Under the pieces are notes generated by a model. The model had not been told where the DNA came from and did not search any database. It saw nothing but the letters and a program-made list of their open reading frames with translations. A program made the position numbers and the translations under genes. Shown piece after piece: positions 8,401 to 16,890 of a DNA stretch of 64,000 bases (positions are counted from its first letter, which is position 1; each line of letters begins with the position of its first letter). This DNA comes from Limnobacter thiooxidans (GTDB taxonomy: Bacteria; Pseudomonadota; Gammaproteobacteria; Burkholderiales; Burkholderiaceae_B), in NCBI RefSeq assembly GCF_036323495.1, contig NZ_AP028947.1:2666001-2730000 (forward strand). Direction: 5' to 3'.

Positions 8401-9398
8401 CCTTGAGGGTCGACCATTCTCCACCAGGCCAAATTGTCAAGCGCAGTGCCCCACAACACGGCCTTCTTGCCGCCTGCGTTCATGGCCACGTTGCCGCCAA
8501 TGCAGCTTGCTTCAGCGGAAGTGGGATCAACTGCAAAAATGCGACCGGCTGCTTCGGCGGCCTCAGCCACGCGCTTGGTGACCACGCCTGCACCGGAAAA
8601 CACGGTGGCGTATTCCTGGGTCAGGCCAGGCAGCACTTCCATGACCACCGGGCCAAGCTCTTCCAGTTTTTCTGTGTTGATGATGGCCGACATGGCGGTC
8701 AGGGGCACTGCGCCACCGGTGTAACCGGTGCCGCCTCCACGAGGAATGATGGTCAAGCCAAGGTCGATACAGGCTTTCACCAAGCCGGGAATTTCAGATT
8801 CGCGGTCGGGGGTCAGCACCACGAAGGGGTACTCAACGCGCCAGTCGGTGGCATCTGTTACGTGGGATACTCGGGACAAGCCGTCGTACTTGATGTTGTC
8901 TTTGGCGGTGTGCTCGCCCAACTTTTTGCGAGCATGGCCGCGCAAAATGGCCGTGGCCTCCAATTCACGCTGGAACTCAAGAACGGCCTTCTCAGCGGTG
9001 GTTAACAGCTCTCGAACTTTTGCGCTGCGATCTTCGGAATCAGCTTCAACAGCTGCTTCTTTCACTTCGACCCGGCGTGCATCAATTTCACGCAAGCGAT
9101 GAAACAAGGCCTCAATCAGGGCTGTCAGGCGCTTGGGGTTGTCCAGCAGGTCGTCCTGGAGGTAAGGGTTGCGCCGCACCACCCAGATGTCGCCCAACAC
9201 CTCGAACAGCATGCGAGCTGAACGTCCTGTTTTGCGCTCCTGGCGCAGCTCCTGGAGAATTTTCCATGAAGACTCGCCCAAGAGGCGAATGACGATTTCA
9301 CGGTCTGAAAAAGAGGTGTAGTTGTACGGAATCTCGCGCAGGCGAGCGGTTTCGCCGGCAGAGGATTTCAATGTGTTCAATTCGACTGGTGCGTTCAT
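5418..9398 (-). CDS. Giant FAD-linked oxidase/Fe-S oxidoreductase with N-terminal DUF3683
   Basis: A 1326-aa single-chain protein that joins what are separate GlcD- and GlcF-like subunits in glycolate or D-lactate oxidases. Residues about 1-185 form a DUF3683-type region. The FAD-binding domain follows with the glycine loop [12 protein letters not shown] near 218. An FAD-oxidase C-terminal domain runs to about 800 and includes [15 protein letters not shown]. Two 4Fe-4S clusters are bound by [11 protein letters not shown] (about 853) and [11 protein letters not shown] (about 915). Two cysteine-rich CCG domains follow, with [10 protein letters not shown] near 1099 and CCGESGTFG near 1224. The expected reaction is oxidation of a 2-hydroxy acid with electrons passed towards quinone; the true substrate is unknown. 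Its stop codon overlaps the HIT gene start. The family is typical of Betaproteobacteria. Confidence 0.9.
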   Translation of the reverse strand: MNAPVELNTLKSSAGETARLREIPYNYTSFSDREIVIRLLGESSWKILQELRQERKTGRSARMLFEVLGDIWVVRRNPYLQDDLLDNPKRLTALIEALFHRLREIDARRVEVKEAAVEADSEDRSAKVRELLTTAEKAVLEFQRELEATAILRGHARKKLGEHTAKDNIKYDGLSRVSHVTDATDWRVEYPFVVLTPDRESEIPGLVKACIDLGLTIIPRGGGTGYTGGAVPLTAMSAIINTEKLEELGPVVMEVLPGLTQEYATVFSGAGVVTKRVAEAAEAAGRIFAVDPTSAEASCIGGNVAMNAGGKKAVLWGTALDNLAWWRMVDPQGDWLEITRVNHNLSKIHDAPQADFDLVWSDGRLAPNAKILKTERLTVEGARFRKVGLGKDVTDKFLAGLPGIQKEGCDGLITSAKWILHRMPKHTRTVCLEFYGQARDAVPSIVEIKNYLDGEGKAMGAILAGLEHLDERYLRAVKYSPKSKRGAFPKMVLFGDIVGDDENAVAQAASEVVRLSNGRAGEGFVAVSPEARKKFWLDRARTAAIARHTNAFKINEDVVIPLPRMGEYTDEIERINIELSIRNKLKLVAALRAFFEKPLTLGKTDEVDSTKLSVEDLVGDRVGRAVELLETVHDRWSWLLSNMNMPLAQANPVLKTLGLGHLEENLAHRLVDQPEATVFDVLQDRTIRVSWKTELRHNLNRIFEGGVFVPVMEECKAVHKQVLRGRLFVALHMHAGDGNVHTNIPVNSDDYEMLREAEHTVDRIMQIARNLDGVISGEHGIGITKYQYLTKEELQPFQDYKQRIDPEGRFNKGKLLPGGDLTNAYTPSFNLMGHESLIMSQSDIGSISDSVKDCLRCGKCKPVCSTHVPRANLLYSPRNKILATSLLVEAFLYEEQTRRGVSIKHWEEFEDVADHCTVCHKCLTPCPVDIDFGEVSMNMRALLRKMDKKSFNPGTALAMTFLNAKDPATIKAMRVGMTGIGYKVQRGAYKVAKSLGFLHKQTEKPPATVGKAPIREQVIHFINKPMPGGLPKKTARALLDIENSDYVPVIRNPKTTQADTEAVFYFPGCGSERLYSQVGLATQAMLWNVGVQTVLPPGYLCCGYPQRGAGQYDKAEKMITDNRVLFHRVANTLNYLDIKTVVVSCGTCYDQLQGYEFDKIFPGCRIIDIHEFLMEKGVKLDNVTGTQYMYHDPCHTPMKTYDPLKVVNQLMNSELQGQNITKNDRCCGESGTFGVSRPDVATQVRFRKEEEMRKGADKLRDKAPEADVKILTSCPSCLQGLSRYSDDANVTADYIVVEIAKNVLGKEWLQNYVKEANDGGIERILV

Positions 9399-9481
9399 GC
9401 AAAACCTTTTGACTGCTTAGCTGATCATGGTATCAAAAACCAGACGTTTGCGCCTAGAGTGACGCCCCTCATTTTTCGCCC

Positions 9482-9506
9482 AAAACCCTTATGGCATAAG
9501 GGTTTT
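9482..9506 (-). terminator. Hairpin terminator after argS
   Basis: A perfect inverted repeat, AAAACCCTTAT and ATAAGGGTTTT around GGC, starts 24 nt past the argS stop codon. Read on the minus strand the descending arm ends in TTTT followed by GGGCG, so the U-tract is short and comes from the stem itself. It separates argS from the oxidoreductase gene, whose own promoter should lie between the two. Confidence 0.65.
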
Positions 9507-9529
9507 GAGTACTTTCCATATTCAATATG

Positions 9530-11269
9530 CTACATGCGCTTGGGCGAGGAAACTCCCAACACAGCCAAGCCATTGGCCAACACGGTGGCTACAGCCACCA
9601 GCAGCGCCACTCGAGCGGTTTTCAATGCCACATCGTCGATGCGGACCCGCTCTGCGTTGTAGAAGGTGTGGAAGGCCGCAGCGAGCTCACGCAGGTAAAA
9701 AGCAATGTGGTGCGGAGCCAACTCTTCTGCGGACTTGACCAAAACATCGCCGTAGGAAGCCAACACACGCAGCAAGGCCTGCTCGGAAGGTGCTGCCAGA
9801 AGGGTTAAATCCGCGGCATCGAGTTTGCCCAAATCAATTTCGGCCTGATCCAGGATGGAGTGAATGCGGGCATGGGCATACTGCACGTAGTACACCGGGT
9901 TTTCATCCGACTGCGCTAACGCCAAATCAACATCAAACACAAATTCAGTGTCGGCCTTGCGGCTGACCAGGAAAAAACGCACGGCGTCGCGGCCTTTGGT
10001 GAGCGCCTCGGGCTGCTCCAGCATGGGCAGGTTTTCATCCACACCGCCTGACCAGCAGATCAGGTCGCGCACGGTGACGTAGCTACCCGCGCGCTTGGAA
10101 ATCTTGACTTCCTGCCCGCCTTTCATGACGGTGACCATTTTGTGCAACACGTAGTCGGGGTAGCCTTGCGGAATACCCACGTCGCAGGCCTGCAAACCAG
10201 CGCGCACCCGGGCAATGGTGCCGTGGTGGTCAGTGCCCTGGATGTTGATGACCTTGCCAAAGCCGCGCTTGAATTTTTGAATGTGGTAAGCCACATCAGG
10301 CACAAAGTAGGTGTAACCGCCTTCGGATTTGCGCATTACGCGGTCTTTGTCATCGCCGTAATCAGTTGAACGAAGCCACAAGGCACCACCCTCTTCAAAG
10401 GTTTTACCGGAAGCAACCATTTTTTCAACAGCCTCTTCCACCTTGCCTTCGGAATACAACGAGCTTTCGAGATAAAACTGGTCGAAATTCACGCCGAAGG
10501 CTTTCAAATCGAGGTCTTGCTCGGCGCGCAGGTAAGCCACGGCAAAGGCGCGAATGGATTCGAAATCTTCAACATTGCCACTGCCCTTGACGGGTTCGCC
10601 ATCCGCAGCCTGCACTTCTTTGCCAGCCAGAAAGTCGGCCGCAATGTCGGCAATGTAGTCGCCGTTGTAGGCGTTTTCAGGCCATTGCGCATCACCCGGC
10701 TTGAAGCCCTTGGCACGGGCTTGCACAGATGTGGCCAAGGTTTGGATCTGCACACCGGCGTCGTTGTAATAAAACTCTTTGTGAACCTTCCAGCCCTGCG
10801 TTTTCATGACTGCGGCCATGGCATCGCCTAGTGCGGCCTGACGACCATGACCTACATGCAATGGGCCGGTGGGGTTTGCAGAGACAAATTCCAGCAGCAC
10901 GGCCTGCCCTGCCTGTGCGTTGGTTTTTCCGAATTCTGCGCCCTGTTGAAGCACGGCTGCCACCACGGCCACACGGGCCTGCTGGCTTAAACGAATATTG
11001 ATAAAGCCTGGGCCCGCAACTTCAACTGCATCGACGAGACCTGCGCAAACGGGGTTGGCCTTGACGTGATCTGCCAGCAACTGGGCCAGTTCACGCGGGT
11101 TGCGGCGGGCTGGCTTGGCCAACTGCATGGCCAGGTTGCAGGCGGCGTCGCCGTGGCTGGGGTCTTTCGGCTTTTCCAAGGCCACTGTGCCTTCAAAAGA
11201 CTGGTTCAAGGCAGCGGCGGCAGCCGCTTCAAATGCGGCAATCAGTGTGTTTCGTTGTTGGGCAAGCAT
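9530..11269 (-). CDS. argS: Arginyl-tRNA synthetase
   Basis: A 579-aa class I aminoacyl-tRNA synthetase that charges tRNA-Arg. The class I HIGH signature appears as HVGH (about residues 136-139, in [16 protein letters not shown]). The KMSKS-equivalent loop is KISKRAG (near 387). The N-terminal Add1 domain is recognisable, and the C-terminal DALR anticodon-binding domain contains [13 protein letters not shown] and ends KMRPS-like in reverse order (SSPKRM). The start ATG is followed by [17 protein letters not shown], typical of betaproteobacterial ArgS. It is probably monocistronic, given a gap of about 100 bp upstream and a hairpin downstream. Confidence 0.97.
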   Translation of the reverse strand: MLAQQRNTLIAAFEAAAAAALNQSFEGTVALEKPKDPSHGDAACNLAMQLAKPARRNPRELAQLLADHVKANPVCAGLVDAVEVAGPGFINIRLSQQARVAVVAAVLQQGAEFGKTNAQAGQAVLLEFVSANPTGPLHVGHGRQAALGDAMAAVMKTQGWKVHKEFYYNDAGVQIQTLATSVQARAKGFKPGDAQWPENAYNGDYIADIAADFLAGKEVQAADGEPVKGSGNVEDFESIRAFAVAYLRAEQDLDLKAFGVNFDQFYLESSLYSEGKVEEAVEKMVASGKTFEEGGALWLRSTDYGDDKDRVMRKSEGGYTYFVPDVAYHIQKFKRGFGKVINIQGTDHHGTIARVRAGLQACDVGIPQGYPDYVLHKMVTVMKGGQEVKISKRAGSYVTVRDLICWSGGVDENLPMLEQPEALTKGRDAVRFFLVSRKADTEFVFDVDLALAQSDENPVYYVQYAHARIHSILDQAEIDLGKLDAADLTLLAAPSEQALLRVLASYGDVLVKSAEELAPHHIAFYLRELAAAFHTFYNAERVRIDDVALKTARVALLVAVATVLANGLAVLGVSSPKRM

Positions 11270-11372
11270 GGGGAGGTGTTGGGGCTGTGTTGAGCTAAGC
11301 CCCTGATTGTACCAAGTATTCCTTCTTGCCGCCTTCTGACCAATCTAACTTGGCCTACATCCGGCAGTTTGC

Positions 11373-11660
11373 TTATTTTTTCTTGGCCACCCAGGCAAAA
11401 TGCTTTTGCAAGGCCTCGTCGGCCAGCAGGGCTTGGGCGGTAGGGTAATTTTTGGCCAGTTGCATTTCATCGTACAAGTCATGAATGCCGTCGTGACACA
11501 GCCTGCAGATGTTCAATCCACTGTTCAGGGCTTCCTTGTCAAAGTTTTTTCGAAAGAATGCACGCCGGTGCAATTTTTTGGGAATGAGGTGGTGGAATGT
11601 CAGTAGCGTGAAGCGGCCGCAACACAGGCACTCACCCGATTTAATTCTTGAAGATTTCAT
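11373..11660 (-). CDS. Small HNH-nuclease-like protein
   Basis: A 95-aa protein with a compact HNH/treble-clef layout. A first zinc knuckle CLCC is followed by FHHLIPKKLHRR with the catalytic-type His pair. A second knuckle CRLCHDGIH follows, then an alpha-helical tail. This resembles the stand-alone YisB-like HNH proteins found in many bacteria, for which no in vivo role is established. It is the last gene of a minus-strand cluster that starts with the exported protein near 12698, with 22 nt between it and the PaiB-like gene. Confidence 0.75.
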   Translation of the reverse strand: MKSSRIKSGECLCCGRFTLLTFHHLIPKKLHRRAFFRKNFDKEALNSGLNICRLCHDGIHDLYDEMQLAKNYPTAQALLADEALQKHFAWVAKKK

Positions 11661-11682
11661 ACTGCCGGCATCTCAAACCTGA

Positions 11683-12315
11683 TCAAGATTGACGCTTGAC
11701 CCATTCGCGCATTCGCAATGCTGAATCGGTTGCTAACTGTTCCAGCCCTTTGGCAACCGACTCACGGTTGACTTGGGGCTGATTCTGACTGACCTTCCAC
11801 TTGCCAACCAAACTCTCGATTTGCACTTCAAAACCGACAATTGCCTTTTTGATTTGCTCGATGAATTCAGGTGGTGCATCGCTGAGCGACCAGGGCTGGT
11901 CACGGGAAGACTCCTGCTGTACTGTCAAATCATTGAGTTGCTTGTGCAACCACGCTGCATCTTCGACAACTCTCATTTTCCCACGGACGTGAACCACAAC
12001 ATAGTTCCAGGTGGGCACTACCTTTTCAGTCTCTTTCTTGGTGGCGTACCAGGACGGAGTGATGTAGTGCTCATCACCCTGAAAAACAAGCAATGTTGAC
12101 GGTGACAGGCCGATGTCATTGAGTATCGGATTGGCCCGCGCAACATGACCTCGCAAAACCTTTTCGCCATTCTCGTTTTCCGCGATCATCAAGGGGATGT
12201 GATTGGCGTTCAGGCCAGACTCAGAGAGCGTAACCACCGTGGCCAGCGGGTGTGCCTTGATCAGATCGAAAAGCAACTGCTGTGATGTTTCTTCAAAGTG
12301 TTTGGGTAGATACAT
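11683..12315 (-). CDS. PaiB-like FMN-binding regulatory protein
   Basis: A 210-aa member of the PaiB family (FMN-binding split-barrel, related to pyridoxamine 5'-phosphate oxidases). Recognisable family segments are MYLPKHFEE at the N-terminus, LNANHIPLM, LRGHVARANP, the central ITPSWYATK and PTWNYVVVHVRGK. PaiB was first described in Bacillus as a negative regulator of sporulation and protease genes; in proteobacteria the function is unclear and an enzymatic or flavin-related role is equally possible. The start codon lies 2 nt after the stop of the upstream exported protein, suggesting one transcript. Confidence 0.88.
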   Translation of the reverse strand: MYLPKHFEETSQQLLFDLIKAHPLATVVTLSESGLNANHIPLMIAENENGEKVLRGHVARANPILNDIGLSPSTLLVFQGDEHYITPSWYATKKETEKVVPTWNYVVVHVRGKMRVVEDAAWLHKQLNDLTVQQESSRDQPWSLSDAPPEFIEQIKKAIVGFEVQIESLVGKWKVSQNQPQVNRESVAKGLEQLATDSALRMREWVKRQS

Positions 12316-12317
12316 GG

Positions 12318-12698
12318 CTACTTCAATATTTGAATTTGTGCAGGATCAGCAACAAGCAAGCGAATTTGATCGGCAAACGGCTCAACAATTCCCGACACCA
12401 CAATTGTTTTTCCGAAAAAGAATTTGGGCAGGTCATGAATGCCCTGGTAGGAATACCAGGCGGCCACACGGCCATCAATGACCACGGTCAGGTTGGAGGG
12501 GTCGCGGAAATTGGTGTGGGAATTGAGATCCACTTGGTCGCGTTCGGTACGCAGTTTGCTTGAGCGCACTTTGAACTGAACCTGCACTTCTTCATTGAGA
12601 CGGGTGACCGCCTTTTCTGCAGAAATCGGCGCAGCCGGTGCAAGCACAGGCTGAAGCAGTGAAAGCAGCAGGAATATTCTGGCGCATTGTCGCAGCAT
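12318..12698 (-). CDS. Exported protein of unknown function with possible OB fold
   Basis: A 126-aa protein with a clear signal peptide (hydrophobic IFLLLSLLQPVLAPAAP, likely cleavage near residue 23). The mature part alternates charged and beta-type stretches (EEVQVQFKVRS, TVVIDGRVAAWY, KTIVVSGIVEPFADQIRLLV). The last stretch resembles the strands of an OB-fold nucleic-acid or oligosaccharide-binding domain, but I do not recognise a named family. It has no cysteine pair and no lipobox. It is the first gene of a tight three-gene unit with the PaiB-like and HNH genes. Function unknown. Confidence 0.75.
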   Translation of the reverse strand: MLRQCARIFLLLSLLQPVLAPAAPISAEKAVTRLNEEVQVQFKVRSSKLRTERDQVDLNSHTNFRDPSNLTVVIDGRVAAWYSYQGIHDLPKFFFGKTIVVSGIVEPFADQIRLLVADPAQIQILK

Positions 12699-12731
12699 GT
12701 GTACCTCCCGTTTGGTTTTGAATAGCCTAGC

Positions 12732-13478
12732 CTAAAGCCAAACGAAACGCACAATCATGTATAGCCCCAAGGCAAAAAGACCTGCAAAAAAAACGGTTTT
12801 GAAGGTGTCGGCGCTCAACATGGCGCGGCACTTTTGACCGGTCACCACGCCCAGCATGGTCGGAATCAGGCACAAAGTTGACTCCCAAGCGGCGGTCAAT
12901 TCAAACCGGCCCTTGAGGTACAGGCCCACCGCCATTGCGAAGGTGCCCACGGTGAAAACCAGCCCTAGCGCCTGCAACAGCGCATCTTTATCCAGGCCCA
13001 GCGAATTCATGTAAGGGGCGGAAGGCACGGACGACACGCCCGTGGCCCCAGCCAGAAAACCAGTCAAGCCACCCACCAGGGGCGAGGCCCAGCGTTCATT
13101 GCGGGGGCTGACCAGCATATTGAACTTGAACAAGCCCAACAAGGCATACACAAACAGCACCACGCCAAGTGCCAGGGTGGCATAAGCTGGCGATTCGCCC
13201 GTGAGCACGCCCACGCCGAATGCAGCCCCGATACACACCATGAGCAACAGGGTGCCGAAGCGGCGAGTGGCGCCGAACATGCTGGGGCCCACCAGCATTT
13301 GCCACACATTGCTGACCATGGAGGGCACCACGATCAGTGCTGCCGCCTGTACGGGCGGAACCACCACCGCCATCAAGCCGATGGCGATGGGCGGCAAACC
13401 CATGCCGGTGACACCCTTGACAAACCCGGCCACCAAAAAGGCCACGCCCACAATCAGGCTGTAATTGCTGAATTCCAA
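12732..13478 (-). CDS. TauE/SafE family membrane permease
   Basis: A 248-aa polytopic inner-membrane protein with about seven or eight hydrophobic segments. It opens with a TauE/SafE signature (VAFLVAGFVKGVTGMGLPPIA) and repeats a related motif in the second half (GGLTGFLAGATGVSSVPSAPYM), as expected for this two-repeat family. Members export small organosulfur or organic anions such as sulfite, sulfoacetate or taurine-derived products. No sulfur genes lie nearby, so the substrate is unknown. It is followed on the minus strand by the unrelated exported-protein unit. Confidence 0.9.
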   Translation of the reverse strand: MEFSNYSLIVGVAFLVAGFVKGVTGMGLPPIAIGLMAVVVPPVQAAALIVVPSMVSNVWQMLVGPSMFGATRRFGTLLLMVCIGAAFGVGVLTGESPAYATLALGVVLFVYALLGLFKFNMLVSPRNERWASPLVGGLTGFLAGATGVSSVPSAPYMNSLGLDKDALLQALGLVFTVGTFAMAVGLYLKGRFELTAAWESTLCLIPTMLGVVTGQKCRAMLSADTFKTVFFAGLFALGLYMIVRFVWL

Positions 13479-13502
13479 AACGGGTCCTTCAATTCAAGGA
13501 AT

Positions 13503-14039
13503 TTAAATGGGGGCTGGGGCAGACTTCGCCCCCTCTCCGAGTTCACGCTGCATGATAAGGGTGCCCAACCACCGGTTGAACTTGTAGCCCACACTGGGCA
13601 TGTTTCCTACTTCCACAAAGCCAAGCTTGCTGTGGAGCGCGGCAGAACCTGTTGCACCTGTTTGTGCAATGACAGCTACCATTTGTCGCCAAGGGCCCAG
13701 TTCGCAACGGCGAATAACCTCGGACAACAAAGCTGTACCAATGCCCACACCCGTGTGTTGGGGCGACAGGTACACGGAATCCTCAACGGTGTAGCGGTAG
13801 GCAGGCCTGGGCCGGTAACTAGCTGCATAGGCATACCCAACAATTTCACCAGCCATTTCAGCCACCAGGTAGGGCAAGCCACAATCCAGTATGGCTTGCC
13901 TGCGCGCACACATTTCTTCCAGAGAGGGCGGCAACAATTCAAAGGTGGCCAGTTCGTTCAACACATAATGGGCATACAGGGCTTGCACGGCGACCATGTC
14001 GGCGACAGTTGCATCACGGATTACAGCTGCATTGTTCAT
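13503..14039 (-). CDS. GNAT family N-acetyltransferase, phosphinothricin acetyltransferase-like
   Basis: A 178-aa GNAT enzyme that would acetylate a primary amine using acetyl-CoA. The family layout of phosphinothricin/methionine sulfoximine acetyltransferases is visible: IRDATVADMVAVQALYAHYV at the N-terminus, YLVAEMAGEIVGYAYA, PRPAYRYTVEDSVYLSP, and the CoA pyrophosphate-binding loop HTGVGIGTALLSEVI (about 96-110). LHSKLGFVEVG gives the C-terminal GNAT strand. The true substrate may be an amino acid analogue such as methionine sulfone. It follows the LOG gene by 6 nt. Confidence 0.9.
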   Translation of the reverse strand: MNNAAVIRDATVADMVAVQALYAHYVLNELATFELLPPSLEEMCARRQAILDCGLPYLVAEMAGEIVGYAYAASYRPRPAYRYTVEDSVYLSPQHTGVGIGTALLSEVIRRCELGPWRQMVAVIAQTGATGSAALHSKLGFVEVGNMPSVGYKFNRWLGTLIMQRELGEGAKSAPAPI

Positions 14040-14045
14040 TCTGCG

Positions 14046-14612
14046 TTAAACCCACTTCACAACGGGGGGTGCCTCATAGGTTTTAAAGGCATTCAACAAT
14101 TCAATTGGACAAGTCGCCGACATCAGCATGTTGCGGTGTTGTGTGCGAATGAATGCTTCCGAGTGGGCATGATTCAAGAACGCCAGCAGGCCGTCGTAAT
14201 AGCCATTCACGTTGAGCACCCCCACAGGCTTGCTGTGAAAACTCAATTGCCCCCAGGTCAGGATTTCAAACAATTCTTCAAACGTGCCCAAACCACCGGG
14301 CAGTGCAATAAAGCCATCGGACAACTCCGCCATCCTGGCTTTGCGCTCGTGCATGTTTCGAGTGATAAACAATTCGGTAAGCGCCGGGTGTGCCAGTTCC
14401 TTGGTGACGAGTTGTTCAGGAATGACCCCAACCGCCGTGCCCCCTTGGTCCAGTACCTCTTGGGCAACAATACCCATCAAGCCCAAATTTGAGCCACCGT
14501 ATACCAACCCCAGATTGTTGGCGACCAAGGCGCGTGCAAGTGCTTTCGCACCTTCAGCATATTCAACGCGGCTGCCGGGGCTGGAGCCACAATACACACA
14601 GATATTTTTCAT
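14046..14612 (-). CDS. LOG family nucleotide 5'-monophosphate phosphoribohydrolase
   Basis: A 188-aa Rossmann-fold protein of the TIGR00730/LOG family, which removes ribose 5'-phosphate from cytokinin-type or other nucleoside monophosphates. The N-terminus ICVYCGSSPG is followed by LVYGGSNLGLMG. The diagnostic active-site motif is PGGLGTFEELFEILTW (about residues 107-122), with catalytic Arg and Glu in RKARMAELSD and TFEE. Length is typical. It lies 3 nt after cca and 6 nt before the acetyltransferase, so all three are probably cotranscribed. Confidence 0.93.
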   Translation of the reverse strand: MKNICVYCGSSPGSRVEYAEGAKALARALVANNLGLVYGGSNLGLMGIVAQEVLDQGGTAVGVIPEQLVTKELAHPALTELFITRNMHERKARMAELSDGFIALPGGLGTFEELFEILTWGQLSFHSKPVGVLNVNGYYDGLLAFLNHAHSEAFIRTQHRNMLMSATCPIELLNAFKTYEAPPVVKWV

Positions 14613-14615
14613 GAT

Positions 14616-15806
14616 TCAGAAGTGTTCAGCGTACAAAGTGTTGATCCAATCCTGCCGCGCCTGAGCAGCAACCGTGGCCACCTGTTCACCGGCCTGCAGG
14701 CCTGAAATTTTGGCGGCAAGAAATGATTTGTAATGCCCAGCTTCCAGATTGTCGACCGCCAACTCAACAAAGTTGTGGACAGGACTGCCCCCAGCAAGGG
14801 ATTGGATCAAGCCATTCACATGACGCAGGCGGGCGGGTTTGCGATACAAATCCACACGGTTAAAAAACTGGCCGAAACTGTCGGAATCGAATTGATTGGT
14901 CTGCAGGAACGCAAGAAAATTTGAAGCCAGTGTGGCCAAGTCTTCGGTATCGCGGGGCAAGCGCCAGGCTTTGGCCAGCGCCTTGATGTCAGTCGCATTC
15001 AGGAAAAAGCCCAGTGAATAGACCCACCGGTCTTGCGCTGTTTGCGGGCCAGTTTGCAAACCATTCAGTCGATCGAATTCAGGCTTGTCGAATTGAGCGA
15101 AAGGCACGGCGCAACCGGAAGCCAATTCCGGCCAGCATTCAAGCTTGCTGATCAGTTTGATCATGCGCGATGGTTTTTCTTCACCCATGCCTTTGTTGAA
15201 TTCGGCGTATACCCGTTCGGCCACCAGGTGCTGTAATTCACCGCTGTCGCGCAAATTGCGGCACAAGGCCAAGGTATCTTCGGCCACCAAGAAATCAAGA
15301 AAGCGAGCCAAGAAACGGGCCAGGCGCAGCACGCGCAACGGGTCTTCCACAAATGCAGGGCTGACGTGCCGCATCAACTTGCCTTGCAAATCAGCAAGGC
15401 CATTGTAAGGGTCGATCAACCGGGCCTGTGCATCCATTGCCATGGCATTGATGGTGAAATCGCGGCGGGCCAGGTCTTCCTCAAGCGTGACCGTGGGGTC
15501 CGCGTGGAAAATAAATCCTTTATAGCCATGCCCGCTTTTTCTTTCCGTGCGGGCCAGTGCATATTCCTCATGAGTGTGCGGATGCAAAAACACGGGGAAG
15601 TCTGCACCCACAGGTTTGAAGCCTGCTGAAAACATGTGCTCGACGGTGGCGCCCACCACCACCCAGTCGCGATCGCTGAATTTGCGCCCCATCAAGGCGT
15701 CGCGAACTGCCCCACCAACCACATAAACCTGGATGGGCTTGGGCAGTTTGGCAACAACGTGGTCGGGCGAAAAGCCTTGTAGTGCAGAGTGCTGAACCAT
15801 GGCCAT
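14616..15806 (-). CDS. cca: CCA tRNA nucleotidyltransferase
   Basis: A protein of about 396 aa that adds or repairs the 3' CCA of tRNAs. The class II nucleotidyltransferase signature is clear near the N-terminus: VYVVGGAVRDALMG, then SDRDWVVVGA with the metal-binding Asp pair. LARRDFTINAMAMDAQARLIDPYNGLADL and RHVSPAFVEDPLRVLRLARFLARF follow. No HD phosphohydrolase domain is evident in the C-terminal half, unlike the longer enterobacterial form. The frame is open to a TTG at 15818; I prefer the ATG at 15806 (another lies at 15800), but no Shine-Dalgarno decides between them. Confidence 0.94.
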   Translation of the reverse strand: MAMVQHSALQGFSPDHVVAKLPKPIQVYVVGGAVRDALMGRKFSDRDWVVVGATVEHMFSAGFKPVGADFPVFLHPHTHEEYALARTERKSGHGYKGFIFHADPTVTLEEDLARRDFTINAMAMDAQARLIDPYNGLADLQGKLMRHVSPAFVEDPLRVLRLARFLARFLDFLVAEDTLALCRNLRDSGELQHLVAERVYAEFNKGMGEEKPSRMIKLISKLECWPELASGCAVPFAQFDKPEFDRLNGLQTGPQTAQDRWVYSLGFFLNATDIKALAKAWRLPRDTEDLATLASNFLAFLQTNQFDSDSFGQFFNRVDLYRKPARLRHVNGLIQSLAGGSPVHNFVELAVDNLEAGHYKSFLAAKISGLQAGEQVATVAAQARQDWINTLYAEHF

Positions 15807-15841
15807 ATCAAGAATCAAAGTTGCCCAAGGTTACCACTGAA

Positions 15842-16837
15842 TCAACTGGTGTGAACTGCGGGCAAACGCGTGCGATTGTGCTCACGCGCAAAGTCGATTG
15901 CGGGACCTGCCGGCACAATTCTGCTCGGGTTGATCGTGTTGTGGCTGAAATAATAATGACGCTTGATGTGGTGAAGATCCACGGTATCAACGACGCCTGG
16001 CCACTGGAACAACTCTCGAAGGTAATTTGAAATATTGGAAAACTCTTCAAGCCGTTGACGGTTGCACTTGAAGTGACCGTGGTAAACCGCATCGAAACGC
16101 ACCAGGGTGGTGAACAGGCGCCAATCCGCTTCAGTGATCCGGTCGCCCACCAGGTAGCGGTTGTTCTCGAGAATTTTTTCGACCGAATCCAAGGCCATGA
16201 ATACGCCGTTGTACGCCTCCTCATAAGCCGCTTGCGTGGTTGCAAATCCAGCCTTGTAAACGCCGTTGTTGATGTTGTAATAGACCAGGCCATTCACGCG
16301 GTCGATCATGGTTTGAAGCGGTGCCGGGTAATAATCGTCGTGGTTGCCGGTGATGCCATTGAATGCTGTGTTGAACATGCGAATGATTTCCGAGGATTCA
16401 TTGCTGACGATGCGATGGGTCTGTTTGCACCACAACACGGGCACGGTGACACGCCCTGAATAATCAGCCTTGTGGCGGGTGTAGATTTGATGAAGGAATT
16501 CACTGCCGAACAGCTCATCACCGGTGCTGCCTGTGCTGGTATTGAATGACCAGCCGTTACTCAGCATTTCCGGGCTGACCACAGACACGCCAATGTGGTT
16601 TTCCAGTTCCTTGAGCTTGCGGAAGATCAGCGTGCGGTGGGCCCATGGGCAGGCCAAGGATACGTACAGGTGATAACGGCCGCTTTCTGCCTTGAAACCT
16701 GCATCGCCCGAGGGCCCTGCGGTGCCATCGGCAGTGACCCAATTGCGAAGCTGTGCGCTTTCACGCTTGAACTTGCCATCGCTAGAATCGGTGTCATACC
16801 ACTTGTCCTGCCATTGCCCTTCGACCAGCAAACCCAT
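15842..16837 (-). CDS. Glutathionyl-hydroquinone reductase-like GST (Xi/omega class)
   Basis: A 331-aa glutathione transferase of the YqjG/Xi class, which removes glutathione from glutathionyl-hydroquinones using a catalytic cysteine. The thioredoxin-like domain carries the diagnostic LACPWAHRTLIFRKLK (Cys near residue 60). RVTVPVLWCKQTHRIVSNESSEIIRMFN forms the cis-Pro and glutathione-binding region. The all-helical C-terminal domain contains NNRYLVGDRITEADWRLFTTLVRFDAVY. The N-terminal extension MGLLVEGQWQDKWYDTDSSD is typical. It lies 53 nt downstream of the photolyase, so it may belong to the same light- or oxidant-responsive unit. Confidence 0.92.
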   Translation of the reverse strand: MGLLVEGQWQDKWYDTDSSDGKFKRESAQLRNWVTADGTAGPSGDAGFKAESGRYHLYVSLACPWAHRTLIFRKLKELENHIGVSVVSPEMLSNGWSFNTSTGSTGDELFGSEFLHQIYTRHKADYSGRVTVPVLWCKQTHRIVSNESSEIIRMFNTAFNGITGNHDDYYPAPLQTMIDRVNGLVYYNINNGVYKAGFATTQAAYEEAYNGVFMALDSVEKILENNRYLVGDRITEADWRLFTTLVRFDAVYHGHFKCNRQRLEEFSNISNYLRELFQWPGVVDTVDLHHIKRHYYFSHNTINPSRIVPAGPAIDFAREHNRTRLPAVHTS

Positions 16838-16890
16838 GCCTTGCCCTCCAGTTGTTCAACACTCAAGCCCTACCTTAACAAATTAAGGCT

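Noticed and set aside
13299..14492. A 397-codon plus-strand open frame
   Set aside because: It runs antisense across three well-supported minus-strand genes (TauE, GNAT and LOG) and its product has no family features.
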